A DNA stretch of 64,000 bases, taken from Pseudoduganella rivuli (lineage in GTDB: Bacteria > Pseudomonadota > Gammaproteobacteria > Burkholderiales > Burkholderiaceae_D). How positions within the stretch are numbered: position 1 is the stretch's first letter; every line of letters begins with the position of its first letter. The translations under genes and the position numbers were made by a program. Location of the stretch: positions 358,265 to 422,264 of the forward strand of contig NZ_WKJJ01000001.1 of assembly GCF_009674485.1 (NCBI RefSeq). Reading direction: 5' to 3'. Positions 19,560 through 29,087 of this stretch are shown here, in pieces. The notes beneath the pieces were generated by a model. That model had not been told where the DNA came from and ran no database searches. It saw only the letters and a program-made list of their open reading frames with translations.

Positions 19560-19608
19560 ATCGGCCATGGTATTGACACGCATGCCAAAATTGATTGATT
19601 CAGATCAA
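19560..19608 (-). promoter_or_regulatory. FNR-dependent class II promoter of the small-protein/ftsH/nodT operon
   Basis: A perfect box, TTGATtcagATCAA, lies at 19595-19608. With -41.5 geometry on the minus strand the -10 is TACCAT (19572-19567) and the start is near 19560, 78 bp before the first coding ATG. Confidence 0.75.
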
Positions 19609-19656
19609 AGATTTCGCGAATGCCCGCACGTGACAATACGGCGGGCAAGCCACCCG

Positions 19657-21447
19657 TTAGCCGGGAGGGCAGCACACGGGCTGGTCCGGCGAATAAACGC
19701 CCGCGATCCCGCAGGCGCCTTGCAACAACAGCGGCATCATTTCCGCAGCCGGCAACGGTTTGCCATACAAGTATCCCTGATGCTCGCCACAACCGCAGCC
19801 ATCGAGAAATTGCGCCTGCAGTGGGGTTTCCACGCCCTCTGCCAGGACATCGAACGCCAGCGACCGGGCCAGGGTGACGATGGCCCTGACGATCGGGCTA
19901 TCGGGCGTACGCGCGTCGATGGCGCGCACGAATGACTGGTCAATCTTGATCCGGTTGACCGGCAACCGGTGCAAGTACCCCAGGTTGCTGTAGCCGGTGC
20001 CGAAGTCATCGATCGCCAGACAGATGCCCATGGCGCGCAATTGACGCAGCTTATCGAACACCGCGTCCTCGTTGTCCATGGCGATCCCCTCCGTGATTTC
20101 CAGCTCCAGGCAATGGGCGTCCATGCCGGTCTCGGCCAGGATCCGGCGCACCATCGGCACCAGGTCGCTGTCGCTGAACTGGAGCGCCGACAGGTTGACC
20201 GCCATGCGCTGCAAGCGCACGCCGACGCCTTTCCATGCCATGAACTGACGGCATGCCGTGCGCAACACCCATTCACCGGCAGCAACGATCAGGCCGGTCT
20301 CCTCCAGCAAGTCGATGAAGGCGGACGGGGCCACCAGGCCGTGCCCGGGTTGCTGCCAGCGCAACAGCGCTTCCACCCCGACAATAGCGCCGTCGCCGGC
20401 CGCGACTTGCGGCTGGTAGTGCAGGACGAATTCATCGTTACGCAGCGCATGATGCAAAGCCTGCTCCATTTGCCAGCGCGCATTGCCGCGCATCTCCATC
20501 GCCGGGTCGAAAAACACGATGTTGTGGCGGCAGCCCACCTTGACCTGGCTCATCGCCAGCGCAGCCTGCACCAGCAACGCGTTGAACTGGCTGTTGTCGC
20601 GCGGGTACAGGCTGACGCCGATCCGCAACCCCACGAACACTTCCTGTTCGCCGATCCGCAGCGGCCATCCCGTCTCGTTGCTGATGCGCGCCATTTCATC
20701 GGCCAGTTGCGCCGGATCCGAACCGCTCAGAAGCAACGCAAACCTGCCCGCCTCCAATGCCCCGACCACGCCGGCGGAGCCCACGCTTTTTCGCAACCGC
20801 GACGCGACCTGCGCCCGCACTTCATCGGCGGCCGCCATGCCCAGCGAGCGTCCAATGTGGGAAAACCGGCTGATGGAGATCAGCGCCACGGCCACTTGCG
20901 CGCCTGGCAGCGCCGCCATTTGCGCCGCCAGGAAATCCCGCTTGGGCAGTCCGGTCACTTCGTCATAACAGGCCAATTGCCGCAACTGGGCCTGGACCAG
21001 CTGGAAATCGCTGGCGGCGCGGGACTTTTGCATTTCACGCCGGATCACTGGTAGCAACCGGGGCAGGCGGTCCTTGCTGATCATGTCCGCCGCACCGGCT
21101 TCGATGGCCGCCACCGCGTCCGATTCGCTCATCGAACCGGAAACGATGATGAACGGGGCCGTATTGCCAAATGCCTGCGCCGCGGCCAGCGCGGCCCGGG
21201 CGTCGAATCCCGGCAGCGTATGGTCGCAAATCACGACGTCCCAACGGCCCGGCAGGGACAACGCTGCACGCAGCCCGGCCAGGCTGTCGACGCAGGCCGA
21301 ATCCAGCAAGCCGAATGCGTTGTCCAACGCCAGCAGCAACAGCGCCGCGTCGTCTTCGTCATCCTCGATCAGCAAGACCCGCAACGGCGCCGCCGCGCTG
21401 ACGTCGCGTCCATCGTGATCATATCGTGCGCCTGGCATCTCCATCAT
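19657..21447 (-). CDS. Receiver-GGDEF(degenerate)-EAL response regulator, likely c-di-GMP phosphodiesterase
   Basis: The protein is about 596 residues. A receiver domain (LRVLLIEDDEDD, phospho-Asp in VICDHTLPGF) comes first. The GGDEF domain is degenerate: the signature loop reads EAGRF where GGDEF is expected, so cyclase activity is unlikely. The EAL domain keeps GVEALLRW, ELEITEG, DDFGTGYS, KIDQSFV, EGVET and QGYLYGKP and should hydrolyse c-di-GMP. The start lies in a run of ATGs (21447, 21444, 21438) near AGGGGGA; 21474 is a further alternative. It lies downstream of the kinase/regulator trio on the same strand, 106-134 bp away, so it may be an output of that pathway. Confidence 0.9.
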   Translation of the reverse strand: MMEMPGARYDHDGRDVSAAAPLRVLLIEDDEDDAALLLLALDNAFGLLDSACVDSLAGLRAALSLPGRWDVVICDHTLPGFDARAALAAAQAFGNTAPFIIVSGSMSESDAVAAIEAGAADMISKDRLPRLLPVIRREMQKSRAASDFQLVQAQLRQLACYDEVTGLPKRDFLAAQMAALPGAQVAVALISISRFSHIGRSLGMAAADEVRAQVASRLRKSVGSAGVVGALEAGRFALLLSGSDPAQLADEMARISNETGWPLRIGEQEVFVGLRIGVSLYPRDNSQFNALLVQAALAMSQVKVGCRHNIVFFDPAMEMRGNARWQMEQALHHALRNDEFVLHYQPQVAAGDGAIVGVEALLRWQQPGHGLVAPSAFIDLLEETGLIVAAGEWVLRTACRQFMAWKGVGVRLQRMAVNLSALQFSDSDLVPMVRRILAETGMDAHCLELEITEGIAMDNEDAVFDKLRQLRAMGICLAIDDFGTGYSNLGYLHRLPVNRIKIDQSFVRAIDARTPDSPIVRAIVTLARSLAFDVLAEGVETPLQAQFLDGCGCGEHQGYLYGKPLPAAEMMPLLLQGACGIAGVYSPDQPVCCPPG

Positions 21448-21580
21448 TCCCCCTGTAGCAGCGTGATTCGGCATGACGCCATCTTGCGGCCGGGCGGCGC
21501 ACTCGGGTATGGGGAATCAACTGAAACCCGGGTCGGATCATTGGTAGTAGGGGTAGGATTATTCCTATCCTCTGGCGCGC

Positions 21581-22234
21581 CTATTTGTGCACGACGTCTT
21601 CGTTTTCGAGCAAGCCGTGCTTCAACGCGTATTTGATCAAGTCGGCGGTGCTGGCAAATTCCATCTTTTCCATGATGCGCGCCTTATGCGTACTGATGGT
21701 TTTGACGCTCAGGTGCAGCCGGTTGGCGATGGCCGTGGTGCCATGGCCGGAAGCGATCAGCATGAACACTTCATATTCGCGCGCCGTCAGCAGGCTGTGG
21801 CGCGGCGCCTCGACGTTGGTGGACAGGCCGAACGCCAGGTTTTCCGCGATGGATGGACTGATGAACATGCCGCCGGCCGCCACCTTGCGGATCGCCTTGA
21901 CCAGTTCGGCGGAGGCGCCGGCCTTGCAGACATAGCCGGACGCGCCCGCCTTCAGCGAGCGCACCGCATATTGGCTGTCGTCCTGCATGCTCAGCACCAG
22001 GACCGGCATCCGCGGCCGTTCGCTCTTGACCCGCTTGAGCAATTCGATGCCGCTCTTGCCCGGCATCGCCATGTCCAGCACCAGCACGTCCCAATCCCTG
22101 TCGCGGATCATGGCCAGCACGGCGTCGCCATCTTCCGCTTCGCCGGCCACCACCATGTCGGCGCATTCGGACAGGATCAATTTCAAGCCATCCCGCAGGA
22201 TGGCGTGGTCGTCCGCAATCAGGACACGTATCAT
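21581..22234 (-). CDS. NarL/FixJ-family response regulator
   Basis: The protein is 217 residues. The receiver domain starts MIRVLIADDHAILRDGL with the phospho-Asp in VLVLDMAMPG and the conserved Lys in YVCKAGAS. The LuxR-type helix-turn-helix covers LTAREYEVFMLIASGHGTTA and KTISTHKARIMEKM. It binds DNA when phosphorylated. The start overlaps the stop of the NarX-type kinase by four bases (ATGA), so the two are translationally coupled and are the likely cognate pair. Confidence 0.93.
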   Translation of the reverse strand: MIRVLIADDHAILRDGLKLILSECADMVVAGEAEDGDAVLAMIRDRDWDVLVLDMAMPGKSGIELLKRVKSERPRMPVLVLSMQDDSQYAVRSLKAGASGYVCKAGASAELVKAIRKVAAGGMFISPSIAENLAFGLSTNVEAPRHSLLTAREYEVFMLIASGHGTTAIANRLHLSVKTISTHKARIMEKMEFASTADLIKYALKHGLLENEDVVHK

Positions 22235-23322
22235 CGTTCGGCTCCCTCGGCAAGCGCCGGCAGCGGCAGGCTGGCCTCGACGCGCATTCCCGCGCCCGGC
22301 GCGCTGCAGATGTCGAGCCGCCCTCCCAGCAATTTGACCCGTTCTTGCATGCCCAACAGTCCATAACCGCGCCGTGGCCGGACGCCGGGCGGCGGCATCC
22401 CGCAGCCGTCGTCCTGCACCGCCAGCACGATCTGGCCCGGCTGCTCCTGCAGGCGGATCGCCACGTGGCGCGCCTGCGCGTGGCGCGCCACATTCGTCAG
22501 CGCTTCCTGCAGCACGCGGAACAGCGCCGTGGCCGTGGCATCGTCCAGCGCGAAGTCGTCGCGGTTCATCGCGAGATCGCAGGCGATGCCGCTCTGCCTG
22601 CCGAATTTGGCGACATGCGATTCGACCGCGGCTGCCAGGCCCAGGTCATCGAGCATGCCGGGCCGCAGGTTTTCCGAAATCCGCCGCACCGTGTCGACCG
22701 TCTGGTCCACCGTGCGCAGCATATTGGCCAGCCTGGCCCCGACCTGCTCGTCGCGCCCGGGCAATTTGCGGTCCAGCCACTGGATATCGATGCGCAGCGC
22801 CGTCAGCGCCTGTCCCAGTTCGTCATGCAGTTCCCGCGCGATACGCGTGCCCTCCTGTTCGCGCGCCTGCTGCAGGAAGGCCGACAATTCCTGCAATTGC
22901 CGCTGCGACTCGGCCAGCGCCAACGCCTCCTGGCGCTGCTGGCGGCGCACCGCGGCATCCCGGATTTCACGTTCAATCGCCGGCGCCAGGCGCGCCAGCT
23001 GGCCCTTCATCACATAGTCATGCGCGCCAGACTTCATCAGTGAAACGGCGACCATCTCACCGATCACGCCGGACACCACGATGAACGGGATATCCTGGCC
23101 GCTGGCTTGCAACAGCCGCAACGCGCCATAGGCGTCGAATGACGGCAGGTTGAAGTCGGACACCACCACGTCCCGGGGCGACGCCAGCGCGGCTTCCATC
23201 GACGCCGCCGTTTCGACGCGCAGGTAATCGACCTGGTAACCGGCCGCCTCGAGCTCGAGCACGACCAGTTCGCCGTCGTCGGCGGCGTCTTCCACGTGCA
23301 GCACACGTAGCGCCCCCGTCAT
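22231..23322 (-). CDS. Receiver plus HisKA_3 (NarX-type) histidine kinase
   Basis: The protein is 363 residues. An N-terminal receiver domain (LRVLHVEDAADDGELV, phospho-Asp in VVSDFNLPSF, Lys in DYVMKGQ) precedes a coiled-coil stretch (~130-160). The HisKA_3 dimerisation helix has RIARELHDELGQALTALRI with the phospho-His. The HATPase region has EALTNVARHAQA and DDGCGMPPPG. There is no membrane segment, so it is a cytosolic relay that could take phosphate from the upstream kinase and pass it to the NarL-type regulator. It overlaps both neighbours by four bases. Confidence 0.92.
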   Translation of the reverse strand: MTGALRVLHVEDAADDGELVVLELEAAGYQVDYLRVETAASMEAALASPRDVVVSDFNLPSFDAYGALRLLQASGQDIPFIVVSGVIGEMVAVSLMKSGAHDYVMKGQLARLAPAIEREIRDAAVRRQQRQEALALAESQRQLQELSAFLQQAREQEGTRIARELHDELGQALTALRIDIQWLDRKLPGRDEQVGARLANMLRTVDQTVDTVRRISENLRPGMLDDLGLAAAVESHVAKFGRQSGIACDLAMNRDDFALDDATATALFRVLQEALTNVARHAQARHVAIRLQEQPGQIVLAVQDDGCGMPPPGVRPRRGYGLLGMQERVKLLGGRLDICSAPGAGMRVEASLPLPALAEGAER

Positions 23323-24998
23323 GATGCGCCTTCCCGCGGTGGTGGCGCCTGGCGCGGCGCGCAGGTGAAGGAGAAGCAGGCGCCCTTGCCCTCCTCCGCC
23401 TGCGCCCAGATGCGTCCCCCGTGGCGGTGCACCACCCGCTGCACTGTCGCCAGGCCGATCCCGGTGCCCTCGAAATCGGCGACCGAGTGCAACCGCTGGA
23501 ACGGCGCAAACAATTTATGGGCATAGTCCATATTGAAACCCGCCCCGTTGTCGCGCACGTACACGATGCGCTCGCCATCAGTCTCGTACATGCCCACCTC
23601 AACGCGGGCGGCGGGATTGCGCGCGCTGAATTTCCAGGCGTTGCCCATCAGGTTTTCCAGCGCAATGCGGATCAACTGGCGGTCGGCCTGCACCGTCATC
23701 CCGGCCGCGATCACGAAGGGATCGGCCCGCGCGGGATCGGCCTGCTGCAGCGCGGCGGCCACGCCGCGCGCCAGTTCCGTCAAATCCACGGGCTCGTACG
23801 CCAGCGGTTGCCGGCCGATCTGGGCCAGGTGCAGCAAATCATCGATCAGGTCGCCCATGCGTTCGCTGGCCCGGTGGATGCGCCCCAGGTGCTCGCGGCC
23901 GCGCTCGTCCAGCACATTGCTATAGCGCTGCTGCAATTGTTCACTGAAGCCCCGGATGGCGCGCAACGGCGCCCGCAGGTCGTGGGAAACGGAATAGCTG
24001 AACGCTTCCAGCTCCCGGTTGGCGTTTTGCAGTTCGATGGTGCGTCGCGCCACCCGCTGTTCGAGCGTCAGGTTCAACTGGCGCAGCGCCCCTTCCGCGC
24101 GCCTGCGCGTCGCCGCTTCGGCGCGCAGGCGTTGAAAGGGTTGCTGTACGCTGGCCACAAAGGCGGCGCGGTAGAGCAGCAGGAACCCGGCGATCTTCAA
24201 TGCATGGCCGAGCAAGCTGAACAGATCATGCACAGTGGTGTAGGCTGTGAATGCCAGCTCGCTGAAAATACCGATCACAGCAAACCCGAACAGGTCGACG
24301 TTTTCCGGTGTCGGCGCCTGCCGGCTGCGCCGGTACAGCAACACGGCGCCCGCCAGCAGCACGGCGACGATGGCGTATTCGGCCCAGACCTTGAACCGCG
24401 TCAGACCGGTCCCTTCGACAAACGTGTGTGGCCACCAGTGCGGACGGAACAGCGCCAGCCAATAGACCAGCACGACGATGGCAAGGTTGGCCGCCAGTAG
24501 CAGGTGGCGAATATAGCGTCCCGCCAGCGGCGCCGGCTTGCGCAGCGCTGTCACCAGCAACACCAGCGCTTCCAGGGCGCGGGCGCACAGCCAGAAGTTG
24601 ATGGATTTTTCAGTGCTGGATGGCGTAATGAACTCCGGCATGCCGCGATAGGACAGGGCGTGTCCCAGGTCCAGCAAGCCAATCGCCAGGGCCGAAATGC
24701 CCAGAATCACGACGTTGCCGGAACGTTCATAACTGTAGGCATTCCAGACGATACCGAACAGCAGGAACGCCACGATGACGGCAAACACCTCGCCCAGGGT
24801 ATGCATCCACAGCGGCATCAATGGCAACTGCCCGACCGCCGGCAGGCGCGCCAGCCCGCCCGCAAACAGGCACGCACAGGCCAGCATGCACAGCATCAGC
24901 TCCATCCGCTGCAAAGGATGGGCGATGAAAGAATGCGGATCCGGCTGGCGCGACATGCTGATCGAGATGCGGCAGGACTGGTTACGCGCGGTCGTCAT
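23319..24998 (-). CDS. Membrane histidine kinase with MASE3-like sensor
   Basis: The protein is up to 559 residues; an ATG at the MSRQPDP position would remove 14. About seven hydrophobic segments fill residues ~30-290; the stretch NAYSYERSGNVVILGISALAIGLLDL fits MASE3 when read in parts. A coiled coil follows, then HisKA with FSYSVSHDLRAPLRAIRGFSEQL and HATPase with NLMGNAWKFSAR and VRDNGAGFNM. The ligand of MASE3 is unknown. It is the first gene of the three-gene phosphorelay with the receiver-kinase and the NarL-type regulator. Confidence 0.9.
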   Translation of the reverse strand: MTTARNQSCRISISMSRQPDPHSFIAHPLQRMELMLCMLACACLFAGGLARLPAVGQLPLMPLWMHTLGEVFAVIVAFLLFGIVWNAYSYERSGNVVILGISALAIGLLDLGHALSYRGMPEFITPSSTEKSINFWLCARALEALVLLVTALRKPAPLAGRYIRHLLLAANLAIVVLVYWLALFRPHWWPHTFVEGTGLTRFKVWAEYAIVAVLLAGAVLLYRRSRQAPTPENVDLFGFAVIGIFSELAFTAYTTVHDLFSLLGHALKIAGFLLLYRAAFVASVQQPFQRLRAEAATRRRAEGALRQLNLTLEQRVARRTIELQNANRELEAFSYSVSHDLRAPLRAIRGFSEQLQQRYSNVLDERGREHLGRIHRASERMGDLIDDLLHLAQIGRQPLAYEPVDLTELARGVAAALQQADPARADPFVIAAGMTVQADRQLIRIALENLMGNAWKFSARNPAARVEVGMYETDGERIVYVRDNGAGFNMDYAHKLFAPFQRLHSVADFEGTGIGLATVQRVVHRHGGRIWAQAEEGKGACFSFTCAPRQAPPPREGAS

Positions 24999-25188
24999 AC
25001 CGCCCGTTGGCCGGTATCAGTCCCCAGCCTAGCATCTTGCGAATGCGCTCGTTGTCAGGCGCGGCGGATGCGCTGCCGATGCTGCCAGGCAGGCCGCATT
25101 GGCCACCGCGCTCCTGCCATTCCGGATTGCCGGCAGCTGTTGCGTTCACACCTTCCGCCCTGCGCTGTTGCCGTCCCCAGGTATCCAT
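24982..25188 (-). CDS. Small protein of unknown function upstream of the kinase
   Basis: The frame gives 68 residues starting MDTWGRQQRRAEGVNATAAG. An excellent ribosome site (AGGGAGG, 5-6 bases before the ATG) precedes it, and its end overlaps the kinase start by 17 bp. That suggests it is translated and couples to the kinase gene. No domain, signal peptide or membrane segment is seen. It could be a real small protein or a leader that helps kinase translation. Confidence 0.5.
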   Translation of the reverse strand: MDTWGRQQRRAEGVNATAAGNPEWQERGGQCGLPGSIGSASAAPDNERIRKMLGWGLIPANGRYDDRA

Positions 25189-25446
25189 GGCCGCCTCCCT
25201 GATTTACGTTTGATGCCCAGGTACAGTATCGTCCGCACGCCCCGCGCGCGGTATCGGGCCTGCCACACAAAACGCTTCGGGTTAACCCGCAACCTGCGTG
25301 TAGGGGATCGCCGACAGGCGCAAGTCGGTCAATCATGCGCCGGCTCCCCAAGCTGGCGGATAACATGCCCATTTGAATCATCCCTGGCCCTCAGCGGCAT
25401 TTTGCCTGGCTGCGGCTGGCTGATCCCTGACAAAAAAGGGCGCGAT

Positions 25447-26568
25447 ATGACGCTGGCAACTGACCAAAAGCTGGACCAGCAGGGGCTGTCGGAAACATCG
25501 AGGTCCCTGCTCCGCCTGCGCGAAGAAGTACTGAACCAATGGCAACGCATGGTACGGACGCAAATCCCCGGCGCCCGCGACGTCACCAATCCCGTACTGA
25601 TCAACACCTTGCCGGCCTTTTACGACAACCTGGCCGAAGCCGTGACGGCTTCCTATCCCCGCGAGACCGCCACCGGCCATACCAACGCGGCAACGGCTCA
25701 CGGCAGCGAACGTGCCCGCATGACGTCGTTCAGCCCTGACCAGGTGATCCAGGAATACCAATTATTCAAAGCCGCCGTGCTGCACGTGTCGGCAGCGCAC
25801 GGCGTGCAACTGACGGCTGCGGAACGGCAGGCGGTGGAACAATCGATCGACAACGCCATCCGGGAAGCGATCAAGGAATTCACCACCATGCACCTGGGCA
25901 TGCGCGAGCGGCTGGCCGCCGGCCTGTCGCACGACATGCGGTCCCCGTTGGCATTCATCGCCAGCGCCGCGCAATTGATCGGGATCTCGACGGATATCGA
26001 CGCCGCCCGGCGGGTCGCATTGAAAATCGAGGCCAACGTCAGGCGGCTCGAGCAGATGATGGAGGAAATGCTGGATGCATTGACCTTCCAGCGGAGTGAA
26101 AAGCTGTCCCTGCCGCTGTCGGAATTCGACATGCTCAAGCTGGCGCAGGAAGTGGGGCAGGAATTCGACGGCATGAATCCCGGCACGGTCGAGGTACTGG
26201 GCACGGCCGTGACCGGGCATTGGTGCTTTAACGCGATGCGCCGCGCCCTGGAGAATCTTGTGGTAAACGCCGTCAAATACGGCGACGGCAAGCTGATCCG
26301 CATTTACGTCGACCAGAGCTGCGCCCGTGTGATGCTCAGCGTGCGCAACACCGGCAAACCGATCGCGCCGGAATTGCATGGCAGGATATTCGAATATCTG
26401 CACCGTGAAGACAAGTCGCCGGCCACCGGCTGGGGCATCGGACTGCCCTTCGTGCGCGGCGTCGCCGAAGGGCATGGCGGCAGCGTGACGGTGGACAGTG
26501 CGGCCGAACGGGGAACCACGTTCCTGATTGACGTGCCGGTCGATTGCAGGCCATTTGCCGGCGCCTAG
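25447..26568 (+). CDS. Soluble histidine kinase with N-terminal RsbRD-like region
   Basis: The protein is about 373 residues. The N-terminal ~150 residues are helical with the pattern LLRLREEVLNQWQRMVRTQIPGA, like the RsbRD/DUF sensor found in front of such kinases. HisKA has LAAGLSHDMRSPLAFIASAAQ; HATPase has ALENLVVNAVKYGD, then TGWGIGLPFVRGVAEGHGG. No membrane segments or receiver are present. I chose ATG 25447 (AAAGGGCGCGAT upstream) because the frame above it lacks protein-like composition. It is divergent from the kinase trio and no cognate regulator is adjacent. Confidence 0.88.
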   Translation: MTLATDQKLDQQGLSETSRSLLRLREEVLNQWQRMVRTQIPGARDVTNPVLINTLPAFYDNLAEAVTASYPRETATGHTNAATAHGSERARMTSFSPDQVIQEYQLFKAAVLHVSAAHGVQLTAAERQAVEQSIDNAIREAIKEFTTMHLGMRERLAAGLSHDMRSPLAFIASAAQLIGISTDIDAARRVALKIEANVRRLEQMMEEMLDALTFQRSEKLSLPLSEFDMLKLAQEVGQEFDGMNPGTVEVLGTAVTGHWCFNAMRRALENLVVNAVKYGDGKLIRIYVDQSCARVMLSVRNTGKPIAPELHGRIFEYLHREDKSPATGWGIGLPFVRGVAEGHGGSVTVDSAAERGTTFLIDVPVDCRPFAGA

Positions 26569-26602
26569 GCAGGTGTCCTGCCTGTGGCTGGGCGGGAGTG
26601 CC

Positions 26603-27811
26603 TTATCCGTTAACCACAGCCTGGCAACTGTCATAGACCGCCCGCTCGAATTCCAGGAACCCCGGATACGCCGCCGCATCCTGGAACGGCAGTACCTGGC
26701 TGGCCCAATAGCCGCCAATGCCCGTCTGCCGGTCGATCCAGAAATAACAGTTGGCCAGTCCGGCCCACATCAGCGATCCGGCCGGGCGCCCGGTCGGCGC
26801 CGTCTCGCGGTTGACCAGGAAACTGTACGACCAGCCCTTGTCCTGGCCGGGCAGGAATTCGCCGCTATTGACCAGGGACGGATTGGCAGTGGTCCAGGCG
26901 GTGCTGGAAAGGCCCAGGGCCGCCAGGCCGTCCGTGCCCATCATGGCGATGGTTTCCGGCTTCAGCACGCGCCCATGCGGTCCCATGCCGTCGTTGAGGA
27001 TCATGCGGATGAACTTCATGTATTCCCCTACCGTGGCGTACAAGCCGTGGCCGCCGCAATCCATTTCCGGCGGCTGCGGCAAGACCAGCTCCGGCAGCGG
27101 CGCCAGTTGCCCGTGCTCGCCCCGCTCGTGGATCGTGACGCGGCGCTCGCGCATCGACGGCGTCATTGTGAAGCCGATATCGGTCATGTCCAGCGGTGCG
27201 AACAGCCGTTCCCGCATCACGTCGCCGAGGCGCTTGCCACGGATTGTCTCGACGATGCGGCCCAGCCAGTCGATGTTGACGCCATAGCTCCAGCATTCGC
27301 CCGGGTCGTGCAGCAGCACCGAACGCATCGCCGCCGCTGTACACGATATGAGGCCCGGCACGCCCCTGGCGGCGCGGTACCGCTGGTCGTCGCTGCTGAA
27401 GAATTCGTAACCCAGGCCGCTGGTATGCAGGAACAGGTCGTTCACGGTGATGCGGCGTTTCGGCGCCCGGGTTTGCGGCTGGCCGGCGGCGTCGAAGCCC
27501 GTCAACACACCTAGTTCGCCGATCTCGGGCAGGTAGCGGTCGGCCGGGTCGTCCAGCGACAACAGCCCCTCCTCCACCAGTTGCAGCGCGCAGGCGGCGG
27601 TCATGGCCTTGGTGGTGGAAAAAATCGCGAACACGGCACCGGTGTCCATGGGGCGGGAAGTATCGCCCAGTTCGCGGACACCGGCGGCGCCCTCGTACAG
27701 GTTGCCGTTACGGCCAGTCACCATGGCGACCACGCCGGGAACGCCGCCACGGCGGTGAACGGATTGGTGCAGCAGGGTATCAAGGGTCTTCTGGAATCGA
27801 GGCTGGTTCAT
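26603..27811 (-). CDS. Serine beta-lactamase-fold hydrolase (class C/EstB-like)
   Basis: The protein is 402 residues. It has the S-x-x-K nucleophile motif as STTK at 65-68 in FAIFSTTKAMTAA, and the tyrosine motif YGVN in ECWSYGVNIDW. These make it a penicillin-binding-protein-like esterase or peptidase of the beta-lactamase/transpeptidase fold. No signal peptide is visible, so a cytosolic esterase is more likely than a beta-lactamase. The start has AGGAG seven bases upstream. It is divergent from the MetA-like channel gene. Confidence 0.9.
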   Translation of the reverse strand: MNQPRFQKTLDTLLHQSVHRRGGVPGVVAMVTGRNGNLYEGAAGVRELGDTSRPMDTGAVFAIFSTTKAMTAACALQLVEEGLLSLDDPADRYLPEIGELGVLTGFDAAGQPQTRAPKRRITVNDLFLHTSGLGYEFFSSDDQRYRAARGVPGLISCTAAAMRSVLLHDPGECWSYGVNIDWLGRIVETIRGKRLGDVMRERLFAPLDMTDIGFTMTPSMRERRVTIHERGEHGQLAPLPELVLPQPPEMDCGGHGLYATVGEYMKFIRMILNDGMGPHGRVLKPETIAMMGTDGLAALGLSSTAWTTANPSLVNSGEFLPGQDKGWSYSFLVNRETAPTGRPAGSLMWAGLANCYFWIDRQTGIGGYWASQVLPFQDAAAYPGFLEFERAVYDSCQAVVNG

Positions 27812-28146
27812 TGCATGTCTCCTGTGGCAAGCGGATTGGTGTGAGTCCCGGTCGCGCCGCTTTTCTGCGCCGGGAAAACCAGTCTGGGGGCCGCGCCGGC
27901 GGCGCTCGATCGGAATCCGGCAAGGCCCTGTCGACATCCGGCAACAACGTGCAGGGCCCCGTGGCCAACACATTCCTGCCATTGCCAGACAGGCGCGTGC
28001 CGGATCGCGACAGGCGCCGCCGGATTTCCTGCGCAAACTGCTCCGCTGGTCCGGTAACGACAGCGTCACCGCGGCCGGCGGCGCCGCCTGTCCCGTGGGG
28101 CGCCAGCTTCCCTATAACGAGCGTCATCACGCCAAGGAGACCCACC
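27812..28146. other. 335-bp divergent intergenic region, little recognised
   Basis: This lies between the starts of the EstB-like gene and the outer-membrane protein gene. The plus frame is open through it but its composition and lack of a ribosome site argue against coding. I saw no FNR box or LacI-type palindrome here. The promoters of both genes must lie within it. Confidence 0.4.
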
Positions 28147-29022
28147 ATGCACCACCCAACCATCCGCGCCATGTTCGGCGCCATCGCCATGCTTGCGGGC
28201 AGCGCCCATGGCGCCACGGTCGACGCCGGCGACTACACACGCCTGCCCGACGGCACCAACCTCGCCGTCCTGTATGCCCAGCATGTCGAAGGCAAGGAGC
28301 TGTACAGCCAGGGCACCCGGCTCTCCGGCAACGCCAGGCTGAGTGCCGACATCGGTATCCTGCGCGCGGTCCGCTTCATCGACGTGGGCGATGTCACGGT
28401 GATCCCGCAATTCCTGCTGCCCTTCGGCAAACTGCGCACCGGCGGCGACCTGTCCGGCCTGTCGTCGACCAACGGTATCGGCGACCTGATTTTTGCCCCC
28501 ACCGTGCACCTGATACAGGACTCCACGCGGAAGCGCGCGCTGGCCGTCACGCCCTGGCTGTACCTGCCGACCGGCCGCTACGACCGCAACAACGCGCTCA
28601 ATGCATTGGGCGAAAACCGGTGGAAACTGGACCTGCAGGCGGGCTACATTACGCCGCTGTCGGACCGATGGTCGCTCGACCTGGTCGGCGACGTCATCTG
28701 GTATGGACGCAACAGCGACTACGGCAGCGCCGGCGCGACACTGCGGCAAAGCCTGTCTTACCAGGCCCAGGGCCACCTGCGCTACCACGTCGATGCGGGC
28801 ACCTATGTCGCCGGCATGCTCTCCTGCGAGTGGGGCGGCGAGACCAAAGTCAACGGCGCCAGCCAGGGCGACCGGCAGCAACGGACCAAAGGCCTGCTGT
28901 CCGTCGGGCACTTCGTCACCCCCACCGTCCAGCTGCTCGGCTCCTACGGACGGGACTTTTCCGTGCGCACCGGGGCCAGGGAAGACCACCGGTTCAACCT
29001 GCGCATGGTCAAGGTGTTCTGA
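28147..29022 (+). CDS. Outer-membrane channel protein, MetA-pathway phenol-degradation family
   Basis: The protein is 291 residues with a signal peptide (MHHPTIRAMFGAIAMLAGSAHGA). The mature part consists of amphipathic beta strands ending in the aromatic C-terminus FNLRMVKVF typical of outer-membrane barrels. The pattern DYTRLPDGTNLAVLY and NGIGDLIFAPT and PTGRYD fit the family linked to uptake of hydrophobic aromatics. The start has CAAGGAGACCCACC upstream. The AraC-type regulator follows at 65 bp and may control it. The substrate is not known. Confidence 0.85.
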   Translation: MHHPTIRAMFGAIAMLAGSAHGATVDAGDYTRLPDGTNLAVLYAQHVEGKELYSQGTRLSGNARLSADIGILRAVRFIDVGDVTVIPQFLLPFGKLRTGGDLSGLSSTNGIGDLIFAPTVHLIQDSTRKRALAVTPWLYLPTGRYDRNNALNALGENRWKLDLQAGYITPLSDRWSLDLVGDVIWYGRNSDYGSAGATLRQSLSYQAQGHLRYHVDAGTYVAGMLSCEWGGETKVNGASQGDRQQRTKGLLSVGHFVTPTVQLLGSYGRDFSVRTGAREDHRFNLRMVKVF

Positions 29023-29087
29023 GGCCGGCGCCGCCGCTGTGCGATGATGGGCGGCTGCCGCTCCATGGATGGCATCAAGGGGGAACA

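Noticed and set aside
27811..28146. N-terminal extension of the outer-membrane channel gene
   Set aside because: The extension lacks a ribosome site and would hide a clear signal peptide that begins at 28147.
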